This document shows, piece after piece, positions 26,301 to 35,163 of a stretch of DNA of 64,000 nt. A program made the translations under genes and the position numbers. The stretch lies in contig NZ_JBBBNV010000025.1 of NCBI RefSeq assembly GCF_037137075.1, positions 8,200 to 72,199 of the forward strand, in the 5' to 3' direction. The notes under the pieces were generated by a model. It worked only from the letters and a program-made list of their open reading frames with translations, had not been told where the DNA came from and made no database searches. Position 1 is the first letter of the stretch, and every line of letters begins with the position of its first letter. Source of the DNA: JBBBNV01 sp037137075 (GTDB lineage: Bacteria > Bacillota > Bacilli > Paenibacillales > NBRC-103111).

Positions 26301-27479
26301 AGCTGCATTCAGCTTCTGAATACGATGGTTATCGTAATCGGCGACATACAGATTTCGTTCGTTGTCCGTCGTCACTCCGCTTGGGTAGCTGAACTCGCCT
26401 AAGCCTTCCCCCGGAATCGCCCCCTCGTAGACCCACTCACTCCAACCTCCTGTAGCGGCCGTCAGCTTCTGAATACGCGCATTGCCTGAATCCGCTACAT
26501 AAAGGTTTCCGTCGCTGTCTACAGCGATACCCTTCGGCGTATAAAACTCACCAAGACCGCCTCCCGGGCCACCGCCATTTTTCTTCCATTCGCTCCACTC
26601 GCCGGTAGCCGCATCCAGCTTCTGAATGCGATGGTTATTCAGCTCCGCAACATAAACATTTCCCTGGCTATCTACAGACACGTCATATGGATTGTTAAAT
26701 TCGCCCAAGCCGCTCCCCGCTCCGCCTCCGGGCTTCTTCCACTCACTCCACTCGCCGGTAGCGGCCGTCAGCTTCTGAACACGATGATTGCTTGTATCCG
26801 CAACATATATATTGCCGCTGCTGTCTATGGCTACGCGGGAGGGCATATTAAACTGGCCGAGTCCATTCCCCAACCCGCCGCCGCTTTTTTTCCACTCGCT
26901 CCATACTCCTGTCGCTGCGTCCAGCTTCTGAATACGATGGTTCCATGCATCGGCAACGTAAACATTCCCATGGCTGTCTACTGCCACGCCCCTGGGGTTG
27001 TTAAACTCGCCCAAGCCGCTCCCCGCTCCGCCTCCGGGCTTCTTCCACTCACTCCACTCGCCGGTAGCGACCGTCAGCTTCTGAACACGATGATTGCTTG
27101 CATCCGCGACATACACATTCCCATTATTATCCACCGACACGCTATTCGGATTAGAGAACTCCCCCAGCCCGCTCCCGTATGCGGGTCCAATGACGTCCTT
27201 CTTCCATTCGCTCCACGCCCCCGTAGCGGCGGTAAGCTTCTGGATACGATGATTCGTGTTATCTGCTACATAGATATTCCCTATGTTGTCCACCGCCACG
27301 CCGCTTGGGTTGAGGAATCCCCCCAACGCATTATTGCTGGTCGGCCCGATTTTGGCATATTCGCTCCATTGTTCCTCCGCCTGTACGGGAAACACAAAAA
27401 GCATCAGAGAAGACACGAGTAATAAAATCCCCCATCCCCAAGGTGTTCCTGTCATTTTTTTTTCCTGCCCCCAGTTCAT
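23337..27479 (-). CDS. Large SLH-anchored surface protein with NHL and fibronectin III repeats
   Basis: A 1380-residue exported protein. A signal peptide (GWGILLLVSSLMLFVFPVQA, cut before EEQW) precedes twelve NHL-type units of about 51 residues (pattern WSEWKK..GLGEF..P..VAVD..GN.YVAD..NHRIQKL..ATG), enough for two six-bladed propellers. Three fibronectin type III modules follow (about 675-960), the first two almost identical. After a Ser/Asp-rich linker and about 250 unassigned residues, three SLH domains close the protein (HWAKEAVHDMG.., DVHTGEWFAGAIGTAF.., SVWAKGGSLKSL..). SLH domains bind pyruvylated wall polymer, so it sits on the cell surface. The start at 27479 has AAGAGGAGA at proper spacing. 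Its ligand is unknown. Confidence 0.9.
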   Translation of the reverse strand: MNWGQEKKMTGTPWGWGILLLVSSLMLFVFPVQAEEQWSEYAKIGPTSNNALGGFLNPSGVAVDNIGNIYVADNTNHRIQKLTAATGAWSEWKKDVIGPAYGSGLGEFSNPNSVSVDNNGNVYVADASNHRVQKLTVATGEWSEWKKPGGGAGSGLGEFNNPRGVAVDSHGNVYVADAWNHRIQKLDAATGVWSEWKKSGGGLGNGLGQFNMPSRVAIDSSGNIYVADTSNHRVQKLTAATGEWSEWKKPGGGAGSGLGEFNNPYDVSVDSQGNVYVAELNNHRIQKLDAATGEWSEWKKNGGGPGGGLGEFYTPKGIAVDSDGNLYVADSGNARIQKLTAATGGWSEWVYEGAIPGEGLGEFSYPSGVTTDNERNLYVADYDNHRIQKLNAATGEWSEWKKIGGGYGDGLGEFENPNDVAVDAGGNVYVVDRFNHRIQKLTAATGIWTEWKKNGGGQGSGLGEFDYPGGVAVDHDGNMYVADTNNNRIQKLDAATGEWNDWKKAGGGSGSGLGEFRQPASVEVDSDGNVYVADTGNNRIQKLDAATGEWNDWKKAGGGSGSGLGEFDEPSSVAVAANGDIYVADLGNHRIQKLELSSGVWSQWKKRSGGEGSGLGEFASPSGVAVDSTGTVYVADFGNSRIQKLITFAAPAGVPGVPTDVTAEVAGGESQATVHFTAPANDGGSPVTGYTVLSNPGGRTGTGTSSPITVTGLTYGTAYTFTVVATNSVGSSGASAASNSVTPTAPAGVPGVPTDVTAEVAGGESQATVHFTAPANDGGSPVTGYTVLSNPGGRTGTGTSSPITVTGLTYGTAYTFTVVATNSVGSSGASAASNSVMPTAPEAPADVPGAPTSVTAAAGGGGAIVSFHAPATDGGSRITSYIVTSSPGGLVAAGASSPITVTGLTYGTAYTFTVVAINRVGSSPASDASNVIRLESASNRDNSDTSDSNDSSGSGQPQPAAPTMPDPAGAVVLVNGKVEHIGALKITSIDSQSAAIITIDQSKLAEKLAEEGPSAVVTIVADAKADIVRGELNGQMVHSMELQQAVLELKTDKATYHLPAKQIDIQSISERLGKSPALQDIQIQIEIAVPQAGQWATNPSAEGTISIIAPPIDFTIKAVYKDEIIEITAFNAYVERTIAIPDDTDPGKITTGVVVEADGTLRHVPTRIVQLDGKYYAKINSMTNSTYSVVWHPVQFQDMELHWAKEAVHDMGSRMVINGIGQGNFHPDQDITRAEFAAILVRGLGLRPEPDSTFFSDVHTGEWFAGAIGTAFKYNLISGFEDGAFRPNDKITREQAMVIMARAMSFTGLAEAAPSQDGPFENSFSDAGKISVWAKGGSLKSLQTGLVSGRNSKELAPQAFMTRAEVAVMVQRLLQKSGLI
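24971..25532 (-). repeat. Near-identical 285-bp tandem duplication (FN3 modules)
   Basis: Segments 24971-25247 and 25256-25532 are identical base for base apart from a possible base or two, with a period of 285 bp (95 codons). Synonymous sites have not diverged, so the duplication or a gene-conversion event is recent. The third FN3 module (about 24720-24970) has diverged. Confidence 0.85.
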
Positions 27480-27806
27480 AACTTCCATTCTCCTCTTCTG
27501 GTAGTTGAGCACCTATATAAACTCCTCTGCATTCTACCAGAGCCTTCTCTCATAATTCTCTCAAACACATTCTTAAACAGAAGGAACCCGCCTTACCGGC
27601 CCCGACAAACAGTATGCAATCCTGAACTTGGAACAGAGCCTTCCAGGATTCCTGCGAAAGTAATTATTTCCATCCGGCTCCATTAGATCCATAAAGGTTC
27701 AGTATCTTTTATAGCGATTTTGATCTACACTTTTTAAGTGCCGTTTTCTCAAAAAATTTACCATTACTCCTTCTCAAATCATCATGATCGTATAGGAAGT
27801 GTACGA
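27480..27806. other. Divergent promoter region, AT-rich
   Basis: Between the NHL/SLH gene and the MBOAT gene. No additional gene, riboswitch or clear terminator was seen. It must hold both promoters. Base composition turns AT-rich here and stays so through the MBOAT and SGNH genes. Confidence 0.5.
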
Positions 27807-29279
27807 ATGCTTTTTAATTCTCCCCAGTTTATCTTCTTTTTCTTACCTGTTGTATTCACAGGGTACTTCGTTCTCAACCGCTTCGCTCCTCTTTATACCT
27901 CGAGAGCATGGCTGGCGGCTTGTTCTCTCTTCTTTTACGGGTACTGGAATCCCCGCTATTTACCGTTGATTTTACTGTCTATCACAGTTAATTTCTTCAT
28001 CGGTCGGCTTCTTATTCTGCATCGGCAACATGCACTTTTGGTATTTGGAATTATTTTCAACCTGCTTCTCCTTGGATATTTCAAATACTTCGATTTTTTC
28101 CTAACCAATCTAAATAGCTTGTTTTCAGCCCACGTTCCATTATTGAATCTTGTACTGCCGCTGGCAATCAGTTTCTTTACATTCCAACAAATCTCCTATT
28201 TAGTAGATTGCCGCAAAGGGAAAGTTGAAAATTATAACTTTATCAATTACTTACTATTTATTACCTTTTTTCCTCATCTGATTGCCGGACCTATCGTGCA
28301 TCATCGGGTCATGATGCCTCAATTTCAGAGTAATAAAAATTTAAATATCAACTACGAGAACATCGCGTCCGGGATTTTCATTTTTGCAATCGGCTTGTTC
28401 AAAAAGGTCATCCTTGCCGATCATCTCTCCGGAACCGTATTCGATGGCACGAATAATTTGGCCACAATAACATTTTTCGATGCCTGGACAGTCATTCTTT
28501 CTTATACCTTACAATTATATTTTGATTTTAGCGGGTATTCGGATATGGCCATAGGGCTGGCGTTATTGTTTAACATCAAGCTGCCGATCAATTTCGATTC
28601 GCCTTATAAAGCAACAAATTTCCAGGATTTAGTCGCGCGCTGGCATATAACCTTAACCCGGTTCTTATATGAGTATGTGTACTATCCGATGAATCGGTGG
28701 CTGACCAAGAAGCTTTTTGCATCCTCGCGAATCAAAATGGGGACAGAAGCGAAAACATGGATAAATGTCATTTTGCTATTCTTTTTAAGCGGTATTTGGC
28801 ATGGCGCGGGCTGGAATTTTATGATTTGGGGTTTACTGATGGGAGTCGGCGTTGTCATCTATCGGATGTGGAGCCGGCTGAACATCAAGCTGCCCTTCTT
28901 CATAGGCTGGGGGCTTACATTCAGCTATATCAATCTTATACTTGTCTTCTTTCGAATAAGCGATCTGGACCAAGCCCTGCTGCTTATCAAAGCTTTGCTT
29001 GGCTTGAACGGCTTTATTTTGCCCGAGCAGCTATCTCCATTCTTAAGTCCACTATCCGCCTTCGGCCTGCGGTTTGAAAGTACAGCGCTAAAAGACAAAG
29101 TCTCGGCCTTGGGCTTTGTCCTACTGGGTCTAATCCTTATTCTCGGGTTCAAGAATTCTTCCCAATTAATAAAAAGCTTCAAGCCCACCTTTCTCCGAGC
29201 TTTATTTATTACAGCTCTAATGGTCTACTCTATTTTAAGTTTGACTAAGATATCCGAGTTTCTTTATTTTAAATTTTGA
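27807..29279 (+). CDS. MBOAT-family O-acyltransferase (PatA/AlgI-like)
   Basis: A 490-residue membrane protein with many hydrophobic helices, starting MLFNSPQFIFFFLPVVF. NFDSPYKATNFQDLVARWHITLTRFLYEYVYYP is the signature of AlgI/DltB-type membrane acyltransferases, and GIWHGAGWNFMIWGLLMG carries the catalytic His. It would move acetyl groups across the membrane for transfer to an extracellular polysaccharide. ATG 27807 has AGGAAG upstream. The SGNH gene 16 nt downstream is the usual partner. The pair is AT-richer than its neighbours, hinting at acquisition from outside. Confidence 0.9.
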   Translation: MLFNSPQFIFFFLPVVFTGYFVLNRFAPLYTSRAWLAACSLFFYGYWNPRYLPLILLSITVNFFIGRLLILHRQHALLVFGIIFNLLLLGYFKYFDFFLTNLNSLFSAHVPLLNLVLPLAISFFTFQQISYLVDCRKGKVENYNFINYLLFITFFPHLIAGPIVHHRVMMPQFQSNKNLNINYENIASGIFIFAIGLFKKVILADHLSGTVFDGTNNLATITFFDAWTVILSYTLQLYFDFSGYSDMAIGLALLFNIKLPINFDSPYKATNFQDLVARWHITLTRFLYEYVYYPMNRWLTKKLFASSRIKMGTEAKTWINVILLFFLSGIWHGAGWNFMIWGLLMGVGVVIYRMWSRLNIKLPFFIGWGLTFSYINLILVFFRISDLDQALLLIKALLGLNGFILPEQLSPFLSPLSAFGLRFESTALKDKVSALGFVLLGLILILGFKNSSQLIKSFKPTFLRALFITALMVYSILSLTKISEFLYFKF

Positions 29280-29294
29280 GGTCCAGGTGAGATC

Positions 29295-30383
29295 ATGCAG
29301 CCCTACAAAAAGTGGACGATATATGTGCTTTCTTTTATCATGCTCTCTCTCAGCTCCATTGCCGGAATGAATTACGTAGTCGACCCCTACGGAATCTATC
29401 ACTTCGCAGGCAGGGAATTTAACTATCAAAAGAGCGTCGAAAGCGACCCGTATCTAATCAAAGCTTTTCAAGTCAAAAAATACGAGCCTGATGCCATTGT
29501 TTTAGGAACATCCCGGGCTATGCGGCTTAATCCTCCGTTTATTGAATCCCTGACCGGTTGGAAAACTTATAACCTGGGACTTTCCGCGGCAAACCCTAAA
29601 ATCGATCTCGCTTATTTAGAATACACCATGAGAGTTGATAACAATTTGAAGACGGTCTTTCTCGGGCTGGATTTCGAAGTATTCGATAACAATTATCCCG
29701 ACCATGCAAACTTTAAGGAGGCAAGATTAAGCTCTTTTTTCTATACCCAAGACCTATTTGCGAGCTTGCTCTCGGAAAAGGCTTTGATCGATAGCCGTAA
29801 GGTGTTAACGGACAATCTCAGACATACGGCCAACTATACAGAAAACAGATATTTGGGAGACGGGAGCTTTGATGAAAACCTTGTTTATCCTCCTAACGCC
29901 AATGAAGAAACAGTAAGGCTTTTGCCAACGAAGTTTCAACTCTCATCAAAAAGTCTCATGAACATCCAAAAAATAAAGGAATTATGTGACCAAAATAACA
30001 TCAAATTATATGTCTATATTAGTCCCGTTCATGCGATTGTGCTAGAAACATTCTGGCAAAATGGTCTATGGAGCCAATTCGAAGACTGGAAAAGGCAAGT
30101 AACAGCCATTGTCCCCATCTGGGACTTTTCAGGCTACCATGACATATCGATGAGTTCTTTGCACGATAGGGAAAATTACAATGATCTCTCCCACTTTTCT
30201 AAAAAAATCGGCAATCTGATGCTCTACCGAATGCTGGACAAAAATATAGAGCAGGTACCTTCCTATTTCGGCATACGCCTTACTCCAGATAATATAGAAA
30301 CCCATTTGATTCAATTAAGAGCCGACAGAGAACAATGGCCTCAACGGGATCATAGTATTTTAGAATTGATAAACAACTATTAA
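29295..30383 (+). CDS. SGNH-type hydrolase/acetyltransferase partner of MBOAT (PatB-like)
   Basis: A 362-residue protein with one N-terminal membrane anchor (WTIYVLSFIMLSLSSIAGMNYVVDPYG). IVLGTSRAMRLNPPF matches SGNH block I with its nucleophile Ser, NLGLSAANP is block II-like, and YNDLSHFSKKIGNLM near the C-terminus gives the Asp-x-x-His dyad. Such anchored SGNH proteins (PatB, DHHW/AlgX-like) accept acetyl from an MBOAT partner and place it on a cell-surface polymer outside the membrane. AGGTGAG lies ahead of the ATG and the gap to the MBOAT gene is 15 nt. The polymer is not identified. Confidence 0.8.
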   Translation: MQPYKKWTIYVLSFIMLSLSSIAGMNYVVDPYGIYHFAGREFNYQKSVESDPYLIKAFQVKKYEPDAIVLGTSRAMRLNPPFIESLTGWKTYNLGLSAANPKIDLAYLEYTMRVDNNLKTVFLGLDFEVFDNNYPDHANFKEARLSSFFYTQDLFASLLSEKALIDSRKVLTDNLRHTANYTENRYLGDGSFDENLVYPPNANEETVRLLPTKFQLSSKSLMNIQKIKELCDQNNIKLYVYISPVHAIVLETFWQNGLWSQFEDWKRQVTAIVPIWDFSGYHDISMSSLHDRENYNDLSHFSKKIGNLMLYRMLDKNIEQVPSYFGIRLTPDNIETHLIQLRADREQWPQRDHSILELINNY

Positions 30384-30400
30384 CACTTCACAGTACCCTA

Positions 30401-30513
30401 GCACTTACGGCCAGGTGGTCGACCGACCCGTCATGCAGCGAAACACCGCGCGCTGGGAGCTGCGCGCGGTGCCAGTGGCAAACCAATCAGCCGCTATGCC
30501 CTCCGAAATGTTC
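30401..30513 (+). repeat. Dispersed hairpin repeat, copy 2
   Basis: Aligns with 1906-2010 in the same orientation. The central hairpin is ACCGCGCGC/GCGCGCGGT around a loop of eight (9-bp perfect stem). Located between the SGNH gene and the sulfatase gene. Confidence 0.6.
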
Positions 30514-30630
30514 GCAGCAGCTTACCCAAGCAGAATACCTTTGCAGCAGCGAAGTAGAACCCTTGACATAGCGCCATGCCTCTTGTCATACACCTAGGTT
30601 AACAGCTGCAAGACAGGAGGTACGGCGCTT

Positions 30631-32400
30631 ATGAATCCATTACGGCGGCCGGGCAGTATACCGGGTAAGCCGAATTTCCTTTTGCTCATTGTCGATGAAC
30701 AGCGGTATCCGCCTGTATACGAGAGCCAAGAGATTCGCGACTGGCGAGAAAAGCATCTTCCCGCCCAAGCGTTTCTGCGTAAGCACGGTATGGAGCTGCA
30801 TGCTCACCATATCGGAAGCGCGGCCTGCTGTCCAAGCCGAGCCACCATGCTGACGGGACATTATCCGTCCCTGCACGGGGTGACTCAAACGAACGGCATG
30901 GCCAAAAGCGCCTTCGACTCTGACATGTTCTGGCTGAACCGGAATACAGTGCCTACGATGGGCAATTATTTTCGAGAGGCTGGGTACCAGACCTACTACA
31001 AGGGCAAGTGGCACATATCCTATGAGGATATTGTCGTGCCCGGGACAGAAACCGATGTCACCAGTTACGATCCCGTTACAGGTGTCCCCGATCGGCAGCG
31101 CGAGGAGCTGTATTTGCACGCCAATCCTCTGGAGCCCTTCGGCTTCTCCTCGTGGATCGGACCCGAGCCGCATGGCCGCAATCCCCGCAATTCGGCTTCT
31201 TCCGCTGCCATCGGCTTAAGCGGACGGGACACCGTATATGGGGCGGAAACTGTGGCGCTCATTGAAGCCCTGGATCGCCAAAAAGGCGCCGATCCGAACG
31301 CGAAGCCGTGGCTCGTCGCCGCTTCATTTGTCAACCCGCACGATATCACCCTGTACGGCTCCTTGACCGAGCAACTGACGGGCTTGTTTCGTTTTGATGT
31401 AGGCCCTATGCCGCAGGTCCCTGCTCCCCCGACCCTACATGAATCACTGCACACCAAGCCGCGCTGCCAAGCAAGCTACCGGGACATTTATCCCTTGGCG
31501 ATCCAGCCGATTCACAATCAGCCATTCTATAGGAAGCTGTACTGCCAATTGCAAAAAAATGCCGACCAGCAGCTTATGCGGGTGCTGGATGCCCTCAAGC
31601 GTTCTTCATTTTATGACGAAACCATTGTCATCTTCACATCCGACCACGGCGATATGCAGGGGGCCCATGGAGGACTGTATCAAAAAATGTACTGTGCTTA
31701 CCAGGAGGTCCTGCATGTGCCGTTTCTCCTGCATAACAGGCGCCTATTTCCGGAGCCGGAACACTTCACCGAGCTTACCTCCCATGTTGATCTGCTGCCA
31801 ACGATGCTCGGGCTTGCAGGAGTGAATGCCGAGCACATCCAGCAGCGGCTGAACAGCAGCTTCAGTGAGGTGCGTCCATTTGTCGGCCGTGACCTGACTC
31901 CTAGCCTCCTTTACGGTAAAAAGTCAAAAGAAGAACAGACCGTATACTTTATGACGGACGATGACATGACACGCGGACAGCGCCAGGTGAATGCGTTAGG
32001 CGCTGCGTATCCTTCCGTCATGCAGCCGAACCATATCGAAACCGTAATCACCGAGCTTCCCCTGCAAGACTCACCGCACAAGCAGCGCTGGAAATATTCC
32101 CGCTACTTCGATAACAAGCAGTTCTGGAGCGATCCTGGCGCTCGCGACATAACCGTCCAGCTTCCCTGGAGCCTATGCAGTAATCCGCAGCAGCCGGCCT
32201 CCTGCATCATTTCCTGCAAGACGGTGCCCGTGCCCGAAGAATACGAGCTGTACAACCTGACTGCAGATCCGCTAGAAACCCGCAATCTTGCCTATCCCGC
32301 CTGGGCAACGCCCGAATCAGAGAAAATCCGAATACAAATGAGTCAACTCTTGGAGGAGCAGCGCAAGCTGAAGCGGTTGACACCCCGCCAGAACAAATAA
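30631..32400 (+). CDS. Sulfatase (formylglycine-type, arylsulfatase family)
   Basis: A 589-residue sulfatase without a signal peptide. NFLLLIVDEQRYPP gives the first metal ligands, and SAACCPSRATMLTGHYPSLHG contains the C-x-P-S-R motif with Cys66 as the residue converted to formylglycine. GKWHISYED and FTSDHGDMQGAHGGLYQKMYCAYQE are further conserved family segments. The enzyme would hydrolyse sulphate (or possibly phosphonate) esters in the cytoplasm or after export by another route. No formylglycine-generating enzyme gene is in the window. AGGAGGT lies 11 nt before the ATG. Substrate unknown. Confidence 0.9.
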   Translation: MNPLRRPGSIPGKPNFLLLIVDEQRYPPVYESQEIRDWREKHLPAQAFLRKHGMELHAHHIGSAACCPSRATMLTGHYPSLHGVTQTNGMAKSAFDSDMFWLNRNTVPTMGNYFREAGYQTYYKGKWHISYEDIVVPGTETDVTSYDPVTGVPDRQREELYLHANPLEPFGFSSWIGPEPHGRNPRNSASSAAIGLSGRDTVYGAETVALIEALDRQKGADPNAKPWLVAASFVNPHDITLYGSLTEQLTGLFRFDVGPMPQVPAPPTLHESLHTKPRCQASYRDIYPLAIQPIHNQPFYRKLYCQLQKNADQQLMRVLDALKRSSFYDETIVIFTSDHGDMQGAHGGLYQKMYCAYQEVLHVPFLLHNRRLFPEPEHFTELTSHVDLLPTMLGLAGVNAEHIQQRLNSSFSEVRPFVGRDLTPSLLYGKKSKEEQTVYFMTDDDMTRGQRQVNALGAAYPSVMQPNHIETVITELPLQDSPHKQRWKYSRYFDNKQFWSDPGARDITVQLPWSLCSNPQQPASCIISCKTVPVPEEYELYNLTADPLETRNLAYPAWATPESEKIRIQMSQLLEEQRKLKRLTPRQNK

Positions 32401-32403
32401 AAT

Positions 32404-32424
32404 ACACCGCTGCGAAAGCGGTGT
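32404..32424 (+). terminator. Weak hairpin after the sulfatase gene
   Basis: ACACCGCT pairs with AAGCGGTGT around a GCGA-type loop, 4 nt past the sulfatase stop. No T tract follows, so it may be a stability hairpin. Confidence 0.35.
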
Positions 32425-32504
32425 TGAAAGGATCTGGGAGATGCATTGGCCCGGCCTGTGTTACATCTCCCCTTGACCATCGTTTCCTCTCGGGTGGTCC
32501 AGCC

Positions 32505-33821
32505 TTATTTCTTAGGATAAGTAATTATAAAGCATACCTGTCCATTGCGGTTCTGCACTTCAATGCTCCCCCCGTAAAACTGGATTATTTTACTGGAGAT
32601 GCTTAAACCAAGCCCGAAATTTCCATTATGCCCCTTAAAGAAAGACTTAAAAATGTGGTCGATATCCTTTTCAGAAATGAATGGACCGTCATTGCTGATT
32701 TCAATTCTCCAAAACAGTCCTGTATCCATCAAAACAACCTCAATCGTCTTTCTTGCAAATCGAAGCTGATTCTCCAAAACATTCTCTATGGATACACGTA
32801 TCCGATCCTGACTGCCCAAGACGACAGCTTGTTTGGCATTCAGTGTTAAGCTCCATAATAATTCGGAATTCACAGCTTGGAAATTAGTTACAAGGTACTT
32901 CAGCAGCTTATCCAGATAAATCTCTTCATAATCCCGTTCATTATCTAATACATAGTCAAGTGTGTTTAAATATAAGATTTGTTTGATTTTCCTTTCAAGA
33001 CGAGCCGCCTCATTCTTGATAATTAAAGCCGATGCTTCTGGAGTCCCCTCATACATCCCATCGATAATTTCCTGAGCATACCCCATAATGACCATGACCG
33101 GAGTCTTTAAATCATGGGAGACACTTTGCAGAAATTTTCGTTCTTCTTCATCCGCTATTTGTAGAGCTTCCTTCATTTCCTTCATAGCCTTAGCTAGTCT
33201 GCCGATCTCATCCTCACTTCTAATTTCAAGCTCACTGTCCCACTCTTTATTAGCCAGCCGTTTGGTGTACTCCTCTAGCTGCTTTAACGGCTTGGCAATA
33301 TTGTTTGCAATTAATTTTGAGATCGGCAAGCTGAATAATGTGACCAATAAGGCCATGATGACGATCTTCAGCAAGTTCTCACGCTCACTAGGGATAGTGT
33401 AGGAAACAAGATAGCGTGACTCCCCGACAGGGCTGATTCGAATGAAATATGCCTTGCGATTTATCGTTTCTTTTATAATTTGTCCTTTATTCTCATGAAT
33501 GAAGCTATCCAATTGATGTGATAAAGCATCCGGAATCGGAGCTGCTCCTGAAGAATGCGTGAGCTGTCCATTCGTCTTATCAAGAACAAAATGATAATAA
33601 TGAGGATTAATAACAGGCTCCGTAGCACTTGCAGTCCCGGGGTTTTCTTGAACCGATTCCAATACAATTCGATGAGTAAGCTCCAGAAGAATGGTTGATT
33701 TGTCATTATCAAAGCCTTTCGTGATAAACAAAAAAGCAAATAAACAAACCAATGCTACGTTGAGTATAACAATCGACATAATGATCCATATTCTTAAGGT
33801 AAGTGATCTGATCTTCATCAT
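32505..33821 (-). CDS. HAMP-domain sensor histidine kinase
   Basis: A 438-residue kinase. Helix one is IWIIMSIVILNVALVCLFAFLF, an extracellular part follows to about 165, then a second helix (IVIMALLVTLFSLPISKLIA) leads into HAMP (NIAKPLKQLEEYTKRLANKEW). HisKA has FLQSVSHDLKTPVMVIMGYAQEI with the phospho-acceptor His, and the ATPase end has GLGLSISSKIIQFYGGSIEV. Its start codon overlaps the response-regulator stop (ATGA-type), so it belongs to the operon 35163-32505. The partner regulator is interrupted by a stop codon, so this kinase may have lost its main output. AT-richer than the core genes. Confidence 0.88.
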   Translation of the reverse strand: MMKIRSLTLRIWIIMSIVILNVALVCLFAFLFITKGFDNDKSTILLELTHRIVLESVQENPGTASATEPVINPHYYHFVLDKTNGQLTHSSGAAPIPDALSHQLDSFIHENKGQIIKETINRKAYFIRISPVGESRYLVSYTIPSERENLLKIVIMALLVTLFSLPISKLIANNIAKPLKQLEEYTKRLANKEWDSELEIRSEDEIGRLAKAMKEMKEALQIADEEERKFLQSVSHDLKTPVMVIMGYAQEIIDGMYEGTPEASALIIKNEAARLERKIKQILYLNTLDYVLDNERDYEEIYLDKLLKYLVTNFQAVNSELLWSLTLNAKQAVVLGSQDRIRVSIENVLENQLRFARKTIEVVLMDTGLFWRIEISNDGPFISEKDIDHIFKSFFKGHNGNFGLGLSISSKIIQFYGGSIEVQNRNGQVCFIITYPKK

Positions 33822-34486
33822 TTCATGTCCAATTTGTAGCCGAATCCATAGATGGTCTCAAGGTTCATTCTGGTTAACTTCTTCCTCAATCGCCTGATCG
33901 TGTCGTCGACAACGCGGTCAGAGCCAAAATAATGATCACCCCAGACCTTTTCAAGAATCTGCTCCCGGGTCACAACGGTATTGTGGTTCTGGATAAAATA
34001 TTGTAGCAGGCTGAATTCTCTCGTCGTAAGAATAATTTTCTGGTCACGATCATAGACGGTTCTTTACCGGTGATCAACAAGATAGCCCTCTAACACCAAT
34101 TCAGCCGCGGGTTCTGCTTTACTCACATCTAGACGCTGAAGCAATTTATTCGTTCGAATCACGAGCTCTCTGGGTAAAAATGGCTTAGATAAATAATCAT
34201 CGCTGCCTAACTCCAAACCGACCACGCGATCGAGCTCTTGGTTTCTTGCCGACATAAAAATAACTGGCGTTTGAGGCTTGAATTCTTTGATCGCTTTAAT
34301 GAGCTGATACCCATCCATATCCGGGAGCATGATGTCCAATATCCACAAATCGGGCAAGTCAGCTATTTTTTGCAGCGCGGCTTCGCCTTCGTAGAAGGTA
34401 ACTACCTTGTAGCCTTCCTTCTCCAAATATTTTTTCAGTAAATGATTTAAATGCTCTTCATCCTCAACCAAATAAATTGTACGCAT
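33818..34486 (-). pseudogene. OmpR-type response regulator interrupted by an in-frame TAA
   Basis: The reading frame is continuous from ATG 34486 to TGA 33818 (222 sense codons expected), except for one TAA at 34064-34066 (codon 141). Before it lies a complete receiver (TIYLVEDEEHLNHLL, phospho-Asp51 in LWILDIMLP, conserved Lys in DDYLSKPF). After it lies a complete winged helix (REFSLLQYFIQNHNTVVTREQILEKVWG, then VDDTIRRLRKKL and YGFGYKLD). Only a receiver without DNA-binding part would be made unless the stop is read through. GAGGCGG precedes the ATG, and the 3' end still overlaps the kinase start. A sequencing error is possible. Confidence 0.85.
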
Positions 34487-34578
34487 GTCGCCCACCGCCT
34501 CAATCGCTTAATGAAACCCGGTTTCCTCCACGTATAGACTCTGGCTGCCTGTACCATACGAGAGACTAAGAACTACAT

Positions 34579-35163
34579 TTAACCGACTTGTTGTACCTTC
34601 TTCTTACCAAAAACCCATACCAACACACCTACCATCAATGTCAGAAGTGTGGCCATAAAAGCCGAACCTCCCGCATGAATGATTAACGCGGGTACCCACG
34701 CAATGCTGAGCGTGCGGTGAATAACGCGCATCCATTGATTGCGAATGTTTTGGATAAAAAAGCCGTAGCCTCCTATCGCTAACAGGATGAGAAAAGCGGC
34801 AATTCCCGAGTAGGTATCACGGTTCTGAAAATCGGTAATCAGGTAGTAACCCCCATGAAAAACAACCAGCAACAGGGCCAGCCAGCCAAGCGGTTCATGC
34901 AATCGATGCAGCAGCTTTCCCATTCCTCGAATGAAAGAAGATGGAGATTTCCGCTGTTTCTTAAACCATATCCACCAGAAGCTCCCCGCTGCAAGAAAAA
35001 CCGAAATGGTGCCCAACGTTTTGAATATGCCGCTTATTGTCCCCATTTTATGCCGTTGCTCCCCTTCAACCCCCATACCATTAAGCATCTGATACACGAT
35101 TAATAGCAAAGCCACGCCCATCACCGCAACCGCCACAATCCACACCTTTTTATTCTTGCTCAT
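34579..35163 (-). CDS. Membrane protein with paired histidines (cytochrome b561/DUF4405-like)
   Basis: A 194-residue protein with about five hydrophobic helices. Conserved-looking His residues are placed in the helices (LHRLHEPLGWLALLLVVFHGGYYL, then WMRVIHRTLSIAWVPALIIHAGGSA), the pattern of b-type haem ligation in ferric-reductase-like or DUF4405 proteins. The family call is tentative. GGAG lies 9 nt before ATG 35163. It is the first gene of an operon with the interrupted regulator and the kinase, so it may be a regulated target or an accessory sensor of that system. Haem binding is not proven. Confidence 0.6.
   Translation of the reverse strand: MSKNKKVWIVAVAVMGVALLLIVYQMLNGMGVEGEQRHKMGTISGIFKTLGTISVFLAAGSFWWIWFKKQRKSPSSFIRGMGKLLHRLHEPLGWLALLLVVFHGGYYLITDFQNRDTYSGIAAFLILLAIGGYGFFIQNIRNQWMRVIHRTLSIAWVPALIIHAGGSAFMATLLTLMVGVLVWVFGKKKVQQVG

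Noticed and set aside
25550..27350. Regular repeats of about 153 bp that could suggest a CRISPR or satellite array
   Set aside because: The unit equals 51 codons of NHL repeat with substitutions at third positions. It is coding sequence, not a repeat-spacer array.
24979..27422. Long plus-strand open frames opposite the NHL/FN3 gene
   Set aside because: They are reflections of the repetitive coding strand; the periodicity follows the NHL and FN3 units.
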